From the NCBI GenBank assembly GCA_009823395.1, contig CM020501.1:25319361-25383360 (forward strand): a stretch of DNA of 64,000 bases. Reading direction: 5' to 3'. The notes beneath the pieces are model-generated. The model made no database searches, had not been told where the DNA came from, and saw only the letters and a list, made by a program, of their open reading frames with translations. Positions 50,601 through 62,255 of the stretch are shown here, piece after piece. The stretch's first letter is position 1. Each line of letters begins with the position of its first letter. The DNA comes from Thamnaconus septentrionalis. Lineage: Eukaryota > Chordata > Actinopteri > Tetraodontiformes > Monacanthidae. The position numbers and the translations under genes are program-made.

Positions 50601-52116
50601 TGACGCGATATTTAGCGCGGGCGAAGCGGCCTGGATCCGGAGGTATAAAAATGTAAACATCCATCATCGCTGCTGCTGCTGCGCTGCATGAGCCTCGGGA
50701 GGACGCGGAAATGAGGTCGCGTCAGCTGCTTCCACACCAGCGGCTGGCGTGATGATAATATCCAGTTTCTTGGGAAGGATTCCATGTCGATAATTGACAA
50801 ATCAATACATTTTTTTCCTGCCTCCCCCCGATCGACTCTCCAAGTCCAACCTTATGTTGCCATACAGTCGAGCTATTATCGCGATATGAGTTTATATATC
50901 CAGCTCGTGTCACATTCCCCTGCAGTTTTTCTTTCCATTGCTGCTTTCGTTTGTGGGCAAAGATGCAATATTATGAACCTGGACAAAAAAACTCCCGGCT
51001 CTATTTACACTGAAATGCTTCACAGTTGTTTTTAAAACAAATGTCCTCCTTTTCTGTCTCTTGGCCAGGCTCCTGTGAGATGTAATGTGAAAATTTGTGT
51101 GAAGCAGTTGCTTTGACTCAGTGGCGCTTAGTGCCTCGCAAGCAAAAAATGCAGCATTCGGTGCCCAATAATGAGGTCTTGTAAATGTGACTGGAATCCG
51201 GTATTTACATAATTTACATAAACATTTCATTCTGTCCCAAATGCATGGTGCCAAAACCGTCCTCCTAAACACGGCCCTCTGATCACGCTAATATTGTTGA
51301 GTTCTTTTAAATGCTGGTGTGACTGCAAGAGATATTTTAACAGTGTTACTTGCTATAATATTTAAGTAAAAAGACACTGATTGTAAAAGTGCAGTTTAAA
51401 GTGAAGGAGTTGAAGCTACGATGTCCTATATTCTAGTTCTCTTCAGGTACTGAATCTAAAATAAAACTCCCAAGTCTAGCTCGCCTTGATCTGAACATAG
51501 TTCAACTTTAATTTTATTTTTTAAAAAGATGTTTTTCCTCCCAATTTTTCGGTTTACCTTCACTTGCGAGTTGTAGAACTCGATTTTCAGACGCGTGTGC
51601 AGACAGGGACACACATGACGTGATGGGCCCGCCAATGAGTTGCGGTGGCGAGACGGGGCGGTGCAGCGTGGGCGGGCGGGCGAGCTCAGGGGAAGAGGAG
51701 GAGAGAAAAAGACATAAATATGTAAATATGTATTTTTTTTTTCATTATTTGCCAAAACGAAGTACAGATGGTTAAAGACGATAAAATGAGATCAAAGCAA
51801 TGAAACCGTTCTATTCATATTTTTCTACGAGCATAGGTAAGACTGAGCCGAGGCTAGCATCTGGCCTTGCTGTAAATAGCAGTACATTTTAACAGAATAC
51901 TCTAGAACAGGGGTCACCAACGTGGTGCCCGCAGGCACCAGGTAGCCCCCAAGGACCACATGAGTAGCTCGCAGGCCTGTTTGAAAAATTGCACAACTTA
52001 TTGAACTGTGTCAAAAATTCAATTTTATCCAGCTTTGTTAAGTTATTGTTGATAATTAATGAGAACCTATTAACTTGATAAGGGTCTTCACACTTATCAA
52101 GACTTACTCATTAATG

Positions 52117-52171
<55 letters not shown>

Positions 52172-55100
52172 TAATAAAAATAATAAAAATAATAATAATA
52201 ATATAACTCAGGGAGTTTGTTATTTCCGGAGAGTCTAGTAAACTGGTAGCCCTTCATATGATCTCAGAACCCATGAAGTAGCACTCAGTGCCAAGAAAGT
52301 TGGTGACCCCTGCTCTAGAATATCTCCCTTTCTAAACACACGACCGGTTCGTATTTGAACTGACGTCCCAACCAGGACCAGCCGTGTCCCGGTGACGACA
52401 GCTTTGGAGGCCCCGCCCTCCGAGCCCAGTAACTCAATCTGCGGGAACAGCAGCGGACGCCGGTTCGCCCTCCGCGATGCCTCCGCGATGCTTCCCCGTC
52501 TCCGTCTGTCCGCACCTCCACCTCTCACCGCGGGCTCTGTCCCGTGGTGACATCACGGCGGTGTAAAGTTCCATCGGAGCCACGGGAGTCCTGCTTTCAC
52601 AGGCAGTGAAAACAGGCTCCGTCCCAGGATCGGTATATAGATTCCTCAGAGCCAGCAAGGCAGACTCATATTCAGGCCACCTTCATGGTTCACTCGGTTT
52701 TTTTGCAGACTGCATCTATGAAGAGTTCGGTGCCCCGAACTCTTCATAGATTTAGTCCAAAAAGTACAACGCGGTATTCCTTGTTTCCGCGCAAGCAAAA
52801 GCTTTTACGTCTGAAACTTTGAGATATTTCCGGGGTTCTTTGCTTTGCTTTTCCCACGGGGGCAGATTGCGCCGACAAAAGGCGGAAGGCGGTGTCCGCC
52901 CGACACCTGTCGGTCCTTTCGGGTCAACCGCTTGATCCCCCCTGAAGGTGGCGATGAGTAACGTCAGACGTGGAACTCATTAGCAAGAGTGGTCAGGTCG
53001 AGGTTGGGGGGTGCGGATTGTGCGTTCCACTGCCGGAGGCTTGTAATCAGGTTGCGGAACGGTGGCAAATGAATTGGTTTTGAAGTGCCTGTAGTGTTTG
53101 GTATGAACAGGTAACATCGTTTTTTTTTTTTTTTTTTTTACATGGACGGATTAAAAAGTAAAAGGCAAGGATGCTCTCAGGTGGATTGGTTGTGAGCATG
53201 TGAACGGATCTCCTCTGCTGCTCCGTGCACATCACCGCAGCGTAGATGTTCAACAAACTGCCTGGCTGTCGAAACAGGAAGTCTGGCCCCAACCACTAAA
53301 ATTTCAAATTAATTTTATATTTTTTTCAAATTTCACTTTCAAATTTCCTCTTCTGGGGGCGTTCGTTGTTGGAGCTGTTGAAATGTTTTGTGCATTTGTA
53401 TGTCTTAAGTTGGTAGGTCACCCAAAAGTGAAGATAGTACCAAGAAAAGGGAAATAAGAAATATTACTGAGCAATCATGACTGGAGTGATGCAGATGTGC
53501 CATCAAGTGGATACCAGGGATGAGGGATTACAACTTGCATTGTTTTTTTTTTTTGCGGGATGCTTTCTCACCATTGGACGCTGCTAAATCTCACACACTG
53601 CGCCTTTTAATACTCCGCTGTTCTGTTCCTGAAGGCTTTCAGAGCCCGGCCCTCTTACTGACATCACTTACCTCGGCAAGATACCACTTTCATCACAGAT
53701 GTGAAAATGTTCCTCCGAAACATGACACAGTAACAGAGTTCTGGTAGAGGAAAGATATCTGAACTTGGAAATTTAGCATTTTGCAATCTCATTTAGTCAA
53801 CATCCTCACACCTGTGGCATCGTATATTTTAATCAGCGCTCATTTTTTTTTTTTTTTACATGCTGCTGAAATAAATTTGACATTGCCACTTTAGAGACAT
53901 TTACCAAGCTAGCTTACTTAATCACCAATGGGGAAAAAAAACAATGCTAAAAATGAATTTTCTACTGAGAGTGGCTCAATCAGTGCAGGGTACGTATCCA
54001 GGCTTTCAAGGTTAAGTGTGTAATATTTGGAGATTCTGAGAAGAAACGGCAACATCAAGTGGTTGCATTTTAGATTGCAACCACTCCCCCTCCTGCTCCT
54101 GAGCTTGCCAGTGAACTACGGTGGCCTGCGCACCCAAACGTGGATACCTCGTCCATCTTCTTCTTCATTGGTTTATTTGAGGATGCAAGCCTAAATACGA
54201 AACTGTCAGGTGACCTGGATTGTCCACACCAGGCTTCCTTAGAAATATGGCGGTGCAAGATGGCAGCTAACTGGGAACAACGCCCTTGTTCTTTGTATAT
54301 TTTTATACTGTATATATATATAAGAACCATTCTAGGGTAGGAAAACCAAAGGACTTTTATTGTACTGCGAGTATCCACTTTTACTTTATTTATGTATTTA
54401 ATTTTTATTTTGTATTTCTGGGCAGGATGTTAAGCTTTTAGCAATATAAAACATCATGAATCAGGCCAAATTTTACACACTGGACCTTTAATACACGGAT
54501 CTCCGTCGCGCGTCGTTGTTTTGCGACTCAGTCGTCGAGCCCTGTGGTCGGGACCTGGTTTGCGAGAAGGTCACAATGTTCGGCGTCGCTGCAGCGTCCT
54601 CTGACCCTCGCTTTGTTTCCAGGCCCCTGAGCCTTTTTAAAAAAAAAAAAAAAAAATTACATATTTATGTCTTTTTCTCTCCTCCTCTTCCCCTGAGCTC
54701 GCCCACCCGCCCACGCTGCGCCGCCCCGTCTCGCCACCGCAACTCATTGGCGGGCCCATCACGTCATGTGTGTCCCTGTCTGCACACGCGTCACCGCTGC
54801 GTGATTGTGCATCGTCGGGGGGATTACTGCGAGACGGACGAATAACAAAGCAAAAAGGGGCTTACGCAGGGAAACACAAAAGGACGAGCAGACATTCATA
54901 TCATTTGCCCCGTCTCTCTATTCGCCGGTCACGTGTCTAAACCCTCCCCTCCCCGTCCTCCTCCCCCCCCGGGTCGGCAGTGGTGGGGGTGGGGTGGGAG
55001 GAGGTCTTGGTCACGTGCTCCGTGCTCCCGCTCACCCCTCCCGAGTCTTCTCCCTCCGCTGACCACTGGGCTCCGCAGACGCCTGATGTGATTCCCTCTG

Positions 55101-58100
55101 CCACGCGGGGCCGTCCATCACTGATCCCGCGGGCCCAAGACCAAGGTTTTATCACGCCCTTATCGAGGAGGGGGGCCAAGAATAATTTCAAGCGAGATTG
55201 GCGAGCGGTGATGCAACTCCCCGGGCTCGGCCGGGGTCAGCGCGGCGAGCTGGAGGGGAGGGAGACATAAAAACGGCCTCTTAAAATAGAAGCAGGGACC
55301 TGCGAGAGGGAGGAGGAGTTTCTGCTCCGTCTCTCACCACGCGCGGCTTCATCAGGGAGCGGGGGCTCGGTCCAGTTGGCCGTGAAAACGTACACGTATT
55401 CAGGAGACGGCTTGGATGGAGGAAATAAATGAATACGTTGGAAATAAAATAATGCAACAGTTTAGCTAGTTTAGAATCAACCGTTTGGAGATTCTGAAGT
55501 GCTGGGCCCATCAAAACATCTCCTGAGAGTGTCGAGGGGAAATGCCTTGTCGGTGTCCAGGGTCAGAGGTCACAACTGGACCCCCAGACTGGTTGGAGAC
55601 CAGGAGGAGGCAGCAATGGCGGCGCCGGTTGCAAACTCAATTAGCCGCTGTTTGCAGCCGACGTTCACAGAATGATCAGCGGCTGCTTTATTAGGCACAC
55701 TTTATTTATTTTGTGTGCCGTAGGTCGAGGATGTAGGGCAGGTTGGGTACGGTGCGTACGGTGGCGCTCGCCCCGGTGGCTGCGACTCGCTGCTTGCTGT
55801 GTTCACTTGCAGTTCCCCGGGGAGGTTTTTTGTGTGTGTGTATGTGTGTGTTGGGGGACGAGAGCCAGCGAGGGAGGGAGAGGGAGGGAGGGGAGTCGGT
55901 GGCACGTCGCCGAGGTGGTGGGAGGGAGGGTGTTCCCCCCCGGGGCCAACCAGCAGTGCCAAACCCCCCCCCCCCCGTACACACACAGGCACGCTCCTCT
56001 CCCTCCCAGGCCTGTCGGGGAGGCTCAGCTCGGCGGGCGACGTCAGCTTGCCCAGGGCCTCGTGTGTTTGTTTTGTTTTTTTCCTCCAAGATGTTTGTTT
56101 CACGGCGGCCAAATTAGAAACGTAACGACGTTACCGGACATGGGGGGATTACCAATTGACCACATTTTCAAGACGCCGCTCCCCTCCAACCCCCAAAACG
56201 ATTCTTAACTGGGTGTTGGTGGAAACTTATGATTGTGGAAGCAATGGCCATGAAGACGTTTAATCCTTTAGGATTAATCCTCAGCAATGTATATATTTGG
56301 AAATCAAATTACAAAGAAAGCCCCACTATTAAATTCAATGACAATGCTTATGTTAAAGAGAGAGAGAGAAAAAAAGTGGCAGCAAGAGGGTAAACCTGCC
56401 AGTCTTGTGTGGCAGCTGTCACTACATCACCCACAATGCCCCACTGGAGACCTCAGAGTCGCTCCCCTAGTGATTCTGGACTGGATGTTGGAGAATGTGC
56501 GAGTCCCCGCCTGGGTGGGTCCTCTGCACAGTAACACACACACCCCCCTGTCCCATATCCCCCCTCACCCACCCCCCACACACACACACACACACACACT
56601 CAGCATCTGTCCACACCCCTCCCTCTGATGCCGCCGCTCACTCCTCACATGCTCGTCCATGTGTGTGGCTGTGTGCGTTCGTCCGAGCTGCGCAGGATTG
56701 CGTGTGTGTCGTGTTGCTGCTGCCGCTGCTGCTGTTGCTGCCGCCGCCGCCGCTGCTGCTGCTGCTGCTGCTGTTGCCGCGCTGCTGCTGCCGCTGCTGC
56801 TGCGCTGCTGCCGCTGCCGCTGCTGCCGCTGCTGCTGCTGTTGCTGCTGTTGCGCTGTTGCCGCTGCCGCTGCCGCTGCTGCTGCTGCCGCTGCTGCTGC
56901 TGCCGCTGCCGCTGCTGCCGCTGTTGCTGCTGCCGCCACTGCTGTTGCCGCTACTACCGCTGCCGCTGCTGCTGCTGTTGCCGCCGCTGCTGCTTAATCT
57001 GCTCGGATCAGCGATTGACGGCCATCATCGCCTTACATCACGTCGACACAGTGGAGCAATGAAAAGATGTTTTATGTTTCCGTACTTTTGCATCATGCAG
57101 TTTTCTTGCTGCAGGAGATGTGCGGATGGACTGGTTGCGGTGGTGGTTGGTTGTGGTGGTGGGGGGTTCAGACAACAAAGGTTGCAAGTGTTGCTCTTCC
57201 ATCTGGCTTTACGCTGAAAGGCAGGGGAGTTGGGTCTTGTTTGCATTCTGAAACAAGGTGACTCACAAAACAGGGGGGCGGGGGGGTGTAACCTTTGAAA
57301 CAGCAGTGGTCTGACATGCACACTCTGCGTAAAGGTCAGGAAATACAGGATAATTGCAACATCCTCACAGACCAGGCAAACACTTAAAAAAAATAAATAA
57401 AACTGAATAAAGAAAAATAAAAAGGACAAAATGACAAACTCATGGGAGTCTCTTTAGAAGTGATCCAACCATCGTCCTTATTTTTTAACTTAGTCAAGTC
57501 TTGTATTTTCTCGCTGTTCAGTCGTAAATACTGCCCATCTCTCGTCGAACTGTGTTTCTCGCAGTTTCAGATGCTGCATTCTTTTCCCCATTGTGTAGAT
57601 TTCCTCTACTAGGTGAGTCCATTGGTCCTGTGTGGGAACGTCTTCCCTTTCCCATTTCTTTGTATTAGCTTATTTAGCAGCTGCTAATAATACAACTTTT
57701 ACCAGGTATCTGTCCTTCACTCCTATATTTCCTTCACCCAGGTTACATGAAAACACTACTGTACATGTCATGTCCATGACATAGGAATCTCATATCCAAG
57801 GAATTTCAGCAATGCATCGTGCAACATTTTCCAAAATGTTTTTTTTTTTAACGCGATCCCCAAAAAACACGAGAGTGACACGTGTGGCCGCAATAATTTT
57901 TTAACATTTTTTTATTTATTTATTTTTTATCTTCAGTTCTGCTCACGCGACACTGGGAGGGGCAGAAACAGACCTGACAGGAGCCTGCGTGCACCTGAGT
58001 GACATTTGTGCCTACCCCAATAACCCCCCCCCACCCTTAAACCCGCAGCCCCCTCAGCTGCAGAAAAAAAAAATAACAGCCCGAGTGAAACGAGGCAAAC

Positions 58101-58660
58101 AGCGGCCGGCGTTTTTCTGTTAAATATTTGAAAAGCAGGCTACGCGTGCGGCACCGCAGCGTATTCCTCAAGGTCAGAGCCATTTATAGCGTGGGGTAAG
58201 GAGGGGTGGGGGTGGGGTTGACTGGGAAGAGGGGCGGTGGGGACGGCGATATTTCCTTGCCATGAAATCCATCGCCATCGCTCCCCGCGTCAAAAGTGTG
58301 ACTGGGAGGGAAAAAAAAGAAGAAAAAAAACATGCTGAAATCTGGCACTCAGCAGATGAACACACACAAACAGTTGCCATGGTTACAGCCAGGCAAAGTT
58401 GACTCGGCGCCGCCATGCAGAAGATGGGATCAGGGGGCCTCGGCCCCCCCAGGGAATAATTCCCACAAGGTGGCGCTCCGTTCATGTCCGGATCCTTTTT
58501 TGAGCAATAATAATCATGATGATGAAGCCTGAACTTGCTGCGTTCTCGCTCGTCACTCGCTTCTCTTGTGTGTCCCAGAGAACCGATGAGGAGGCGGTGG
58601 TGGACCGGGGCGGCACTCGCTCCATGCTCAACACCAACTTTGAGAAGGAAGAGCTAGAAG
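43985..58660 (+). CDS. slc4a10: slc4a10-like sodium-coupled bicarbonate transporter, 5' end only
   Basis: First exon 43985-44032 encodes MDITDQGAQMEPLLPA, which matches the human SLC4A10 start (MEIKDQGAQMEPLLPT) and differs from the SLC4A7 and SLC4A8 starts. The next shared exon 58579-58660 encodes RTDEEAVVDRGGTRS then MLNTNFEKEELE and ends in phase 1 before GTAAGT. DEEAVVD-GGT is the hallmark N-terminal motif of NBCn/NDCBE transporters. Exon 1 ends in phase 0 and joins directly. The product is a plasma-membrane Na/HCO3 transporter, mainly neuronal. The cytosolic core and membrane domain must lie beyond 64,000, because no further exon was found from 58661 to the end. The 14.5-kb first intron holds a candidate cassette exon (45487) and a candidate second first exon (49696). 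Confidence 0.85.
44033..45486 (+). other. slc4a10: slc4a10 intron, first part
   Basis: Holds a (CCG)n run at about 44128-44149, (CAC)n at 44415-44435 and (GT)n at 44745-44777. No further gene recognised. Confidence 0.6.
45487..45516 (+). CDS. slc4a10: Candidate 30-nt cassette exon of slc4a10
   Basis: A strong polypyrimidine tract (CTTCTCTCTCTGTCTCTCCT...) and CTGCAG acceptor precede CAACAAAGTTCCCAGGAAAG CAAAGACGTG, followed by donor GTGAGT. It is phase 0 on both sides and encodes QQSSQESKDV. It would sit between MEPLLPA and RTDEEAVVD without breaking frame. Not recognised from mammals; inferred from signals and phase. Confidence 0.5.
45895..46225. repeat. LINE-like dispersed repeat
   Basis: (AGAT)n then GGAACTTTATTTATCCTGAA GGAAATTC, a frequent fish retroelement boundary, extending to a TGCAAGG region. 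Related short boundaries occur at 868-915 (TTTTTTAATCCCCATGGGGA) and 47066-47130. Confidence 0.5.
46500..46550. repeat. (GGCA)n microsatellite
   Basis: CAGGCAGGCAGG repeats in the slc4a10 first intron. Confidence 0.9.
47066..47290. repeat. (ATAGA)n plus retroelement tail plus (TA)/(CA) tract
   Basis: ATAGA units 47066-47095, then TTTATTTATCCCACATTGGG GAAATTT, then CA/TA repeats to 47290. Confidence 0.75.
47731..47970 (+). pseudogene. hAT transposase C-terminal fragment
   Basis: Reads VALVIAVSSMAVERRFSLQS then NMKTAMRIRLSE, which matches the hAT C-terminal dimerisation pattern (P-V-S-S-x-x-x-E-R-x-F-S-x-x-x-x-I-K-T-x-x-R-x-x-L-S) seen in hAT-derived genes. No upstream transposase sequence is attached, so it is a relic in the slc4a10 intron. 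Confidence 0.6.
49050..49695 (+). promoter_or_regulatory. slc4a10: Candidate second promoter / CpG-rich region of slc4a10
   Basis: GC-rich, CpG-containing interval (for example 49070-49260 and 49330-49480) with purine-rich GAGGAGGAGG tracts at 49270-49310 and 49495-49530, ending at the candidate first exon 49696-49734. No TATA box seen. Its separation by over 5 kb from the first promoter suggests independent control. Confidence 0.45.
49696..49734 (+). CDS. slc4a10: Candidate alternative first exon of slc4a10 (MLSVDQSTGFVYQ)
   Basis: ATG in a fair context (GTGCACCATGC), 13 codons, then donor CAG|GTAGGT in phase 0, the phase needed for the exon at 58579. The joined product would read ...STGFVYQ-RTDEEAVVD. 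This resembles SLC4A8, whose N-terminus ends ...VLSYQ before RPDEEAVVD. SLC4A10 and its relatives are known to use alternative promoters giving different N-termini, so an orthologous second start is plausible. The exon lies at the 3' edge of a separate GC-rich island. Confidence 0.65.
51590..51725 (+). repeat. Left arm of a 136-nt inverted repeat
   Basis: GACGCGTGTGCAGACAGGGA through GACATAAATATGTAA; the reverse complement recurs at 54657-54792 with two mismatches and no gaps by eye. A T-run follows this arm. Confidence 0.9.
51908..52312. mobile_element. hAT non-autonomous element with perfect 8-bp target duplication
   Basis: Terminal inverted repeats begin CAGGGGTCACCAAC at both ends (right end GTTGGTGACCCCTG after diverged bases). 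CTCTAGAA flanks both sides exactly (51900-51907, 52313-52320). 405 bp, with an internal (ATA)n tract at 52110-52200. Confidence 0.88.
54010..54492 (+). mobile_element. MITE family A, full-length copy
   Basis: GGTTAAGTGTGTAATATTTGG ... CCAAATTTTACACACTGGAC; closely follows the copy at 18965 (shared TGAGCTTGCCAGTGAACTAC and CACCAGGCTTCCTTAGAAAT). Confidence 0.75.
54657..54792 (-). repeat. Right arm of a 136-nt inverted repeat
   Basis: Reverse complement of 51590-51725. An A-run (54640-54656) lies on the inner side, so each arm is bordered by the same homopolymer. Spacer between arms is about 2.9 kb. Confidence 0.9.
56713..56994. repeat. 282-bp (GCT/GCC)n trinucleotide array
   Basis: Almost continuous GCT, GCC and GTT triplets with a few 1-2 nt slips, in the slc4a10 intron. 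Open frames on both strands (poly-Leu, poly-Ala) are artefacts of the triplet periodicity. Confidence 0.9.
57430..57740 (-). pseudogene. L1/Tx1-like LINE ORF2 C-terminal fragment
   Basis: Minus strand reads KDRYLVKVVLLAAAK-stop-ANTKKWE then WTHLVEEIYTMGKRMQ, the pattern found at the end of teleost L1-type ORF2 proteins (LLAAAKKAITRKW ... W-x-x-x-V-x-E-I-Y-x-M-E). It has at least one stop, so it is dead. Confidence 0.6.
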
Positions 58661-58664
58661 GTAA

Positions 58665-58860
58665 GTCCCAAGGTTCAAGATTCAAGAACTTTATTTGTAG
58701 CCCGCTCATGCTGGATTGGCATGCTTACGAGAGGCCGTGCTAACAGCTAAAACAACATTCAAGAACAACAACAAAGAAACTGCAAGAACAAATCAACAAA
58801 AAAATAAACTAAACAAAAAAACACACTATTTACAAAAGAACTGTATAAAAAGTACATAGA
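58665..58860. repeat. Retroelement-like repeat after the shared slc4a10 exon
   Basis: TTCAAGATTCAAGAACTTTA TTTGTAGCCC is a common fish retroelement boundary, starting 5 nt after the donor of exon 58579-58660. A-rich tail to 58860. Confidence 0.45.
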
Positions 58861-60302
58861 GTGTGTAAAAGTACATGTGGCTGTACCCCCCAAACTGGGG
58901 TACATTTTGGGGGGTACAGCTCAAAGGCCCGGGTGTGGAACCTGCAACCTTTCTTGCTCTGAGAGAGTAAAACGCAACGTCACCCTTGTTGGAAAGTAGC
59001 GTCTGCAAAACGGCCTCAGCGTCAAGAGTTGCAGATTACAAAACCAGCGACTGGAAGCTCCTGCCGGCTGCACGGTGACTAAGCCAGTTTTGTTTGCTCC
59101 GTGGGTTACACGTCACTATTGATGTGTGTACATGTGTGAGCCTGAATGACTTACACAGCACCAACACCATACATAAAGTGTCGTTTTTCCGAGATATACA
59201 CACACGTTTGTGTGTCAGACGAATACGTCCAACCCAGACTGCACTCCTGCTTTTAAAGCCGACCACTTCAACCCCACACACCTACACAGAGTACAGGCCC
59301 ATTGTTGGGCTCCTCCTGCATCACACGGAGGGAAACAAACGGAGGCATTGTCTCTTGTAAATGGTGCGATTGAAAAAGGGGAAAAAAGCAAAAGCAGCTT
59401 CGTCCTTTCAGCATCCAGCCTTTTATGTATTTTTGTTGCCGTTGCCGGGGCGACGGTTCTCCCGAGCAGAGATGTCACTCTTTGATTCTGACACACCGGC
59501 GGTGAGACAGAGCTTTTATCTGAAGGGCCCTCACGCCGAGTCACGACCGCGCGGCGCTGTTGCGGCGCCGACAAGTGCGTCAGCGACACGCAGGGAGCTC
59601 ATCTCTACACGACCTACACGGCTTCCGTGACGCCCCTGTTAACAGAAATCACTCATGTTATTTTCTTCTCCATTATTAAAGCATTAGTACATATGTACTT
59701 ATATTTATATACTGTAGATGTATATGTAAACATATATGTATACATGTATGTATGTATGTGTCAGGTTTAAACCCTCAAAGTATGAAAGGAACACACAGGA
59801 GTCAAGTATATCTTACTCGTGAGGAGAGCAGTGACGGAAAGCAACCTCAGTTATATTCCATCCACCCTGCTCTGAAGCGCTTCCCACTGCAAACCTCCTT
59901 TTTATTATCATCTTTTGGGGCAGTCCCTGGTTACATGGGTTTAGGTCATCTAAAGTTGACATATGCACGAGACAGCACTCAGCACTCCTCACTAGAAGGT
60001 CAAGACATCGTACTTCCTTCTCAACAGGAGGTCATGAAAAGTTCTTCTGCTTTAGGTGTTAATACAACAGGAAACGCTTACTTCTCCGTCTCATGAGCTG
60101 CTCGTGCACATGAGTCTTCCTGTTCTTCTTTTTGCAAGACGTTTGCTGCAAAGCTGTGATTATAAGACTTTCGCTTGTAGTATGCATAGTATATTTTCAT
60201 CTTTTAGCTTTAGCATATTATGAGATAAAATACAAAACAACAGTATGTATACATACATACAGTACATCGTATGTGTGTGCATACATACATATTTTTTGTA
60301 CA

Positions 60303-60518
<216 letters not shown>

Positions 60519-60521
60519 AGT

Positions 60522-60752
60522 GTTGTCACGATACTGGATTTCAGTCTTTGATACGATATTTGGGAAAGTATTGATTTTCGATATCAATACTTTGCTACTA
60601 GCCTCGCGGAAGTTTCGAGGGGCGGGGGCGGGCTGGTCGGAGATCGGGCTGAAGATCGCCTCAATGTAGTACCGATATATCGATACTATGGAGAAGTCAT
60701 ATCATATCGTTTTTAGTTTTCACTATCGAAAAAATATCGATGACAACACTAA
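60522..60752. mobile_element. Short inverted-terminal element (AGTGTTGTCA ends)
   Basis: Left AGTGTTGTCACGATACTGG, right ATCGATGACAACACT; ends are inverted copies. It is rich in ATATCGAT motifs, flanked on both sides by TA microsatellite, and about 230 bp long. Confidence 0.65.
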
Positions 60753-60760
60753 AATACATA

Positions 60761-60804
<44 letters not shown>

Positions 60805-61013
60805 TATGCTTTAATAATGGAGAAAAAATTTACATGAGTCAGTAAAACACGTTTTGATTTGGATGAATGGAAAAGTCGACCTAAAATCATGGTTACACAA
60901 TTAGATAAATTAAAATGAATCCTTTTGTCTCGGGCCCTCATGCACCGGGGCTTCTGCGTTGGGTACTTAAAGGCCTGGCATGTAAGATTTAGGGGCATCT
61001 GGTGGTGAGAAAT

Positions 61014-61073
61014 TATATCATATTATATTATATTATATTATATTATATTATATTATATTATATTATATTATAT
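61014..61073. repeat. (TATAT)n pentanucleotide-type microsatellite
   Basis: TATTA units repeated for about 60 bp. Confidence 0.9.
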
Positions 61074-61864
61074 TGCGGACAAATTTGTGCAGATTTGTTT
61101 AATGTGTGTAGCTTTATGCCTGTTTGTCGAGGCCATGATGTCATCGTGGCCTCCCTGATTCTAATCCCCGATTTCTAATGATCCACTTGATGTTTGCATC
61201 AAGAAAATCTACTTCTAGTTCCAGAGCGTTGCACTCTATGCTGCTTATAAATTATTAAAATTGTCAATCAACATTTCATCTAGATTTCCACCAAGATTTT
61301 GTTATTATTACTCATAGACCAAAAATGTCATCTGTCAGACGTCACTCAGCGCGGCGGTTGCACAGGTCACGAGTTTTATATCGTTAGTATCAGCAGTCTC
61401 TTCCAGCAGCGCACGCACACGCACACGCAAACACAAACACATATGCACCCGCCACACGCTGGAAAGGCTTGAGGGTACGAGACGGCTAAAACGCACGAGT
61501 TGTCCCATGACCGACTGAAAGCCAGTGAGACGCGGTGACGGGGGGGAAGGAGAAAAGGCACAGAGTGACATCAGCAGTAGTTTGAGGCCCTGCTATTTTG
61601 GTCTCCTCCCTCAACGCTCGAGTGGAGCTGACGAGCCCTGACTCAGGAGCTCCGACGCTCCCTTGCTCTGTCGTCGTGCATATCTTACCACCGCCGTCCC
61701 CAGAAACGAGCCGTTTCCAGTGAAATTGTGCGCAGTCACCCTCCCTTTCCTCTCCGTCGCTCCGCCGCCTCCGCCGCCGCTCCTGACATACATAATTTAC
61801 ACAACACTAACAGCACTTTTCTCCGGATGAACGGGTCGACAGCCCAACGTGCTCCCCCCAACAG

Positions 61865-62255
61865 TCATGGAAACACCTAAACTTAGGAAAACCTCTCAAA
61901 TATCGCTAAAAAAGGTTTTGACGCTCTCATGAGGTGGTTTTTCAGACATATCGATATAGAGGTATATCGCAAAAGTGTCATGGAAACAATTTTTTCGCAT
62001 TCTGACCAGTTCACTTCAAGTGAAAATGGCGCGGTATTTTTGGACGGAGGAAGGGGAGACGGAATATTTTTTTACAAGTAATCAAAGAGAAAAACATATC
62101 AACCATTCTTGACGACAAACAAGCGTCAAGAAACAAAGGCAAATGTAATTACGTAAATGTAATTACAATGGAAACACCTGCAAATCGGATTTGTACATTG
62201 TCAAAATTTTAGAAGTCGCTTTTATTTTGCAAAATACTGTATTGGAAACGCAGCT
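61865..62255 (+). mobile_element. MITE family B copy, left end missing
   Basis: TCATGGAAACACCTAAACTT, GACGCTCTCATGAGGTGG and AGGTATATCGCAAAAGTGTC are shared with 9310 and 17505. Confidence 0.6.

Noticed and set aside
52714..52751. microRNA precursor
   Set aside because: Arms of 17 bp with a 4-nt loop are too short for a pre-miRNA; the same applies to the hairpins at 7558, 18167 and 58880.
56495..57217. 240-codon frame rich in Leu/Pro and a reverse poly-Ala frame
   Set aside because: Produced by the GCT/GCC array and flanking CA repeats; all frames of such an array stay open.
59210..59640. Overlapping frames around 59210-59640
   Set aside because: Neither strand shows a recognised domain or convincing splice sites; left unannotated as intronic sequence.
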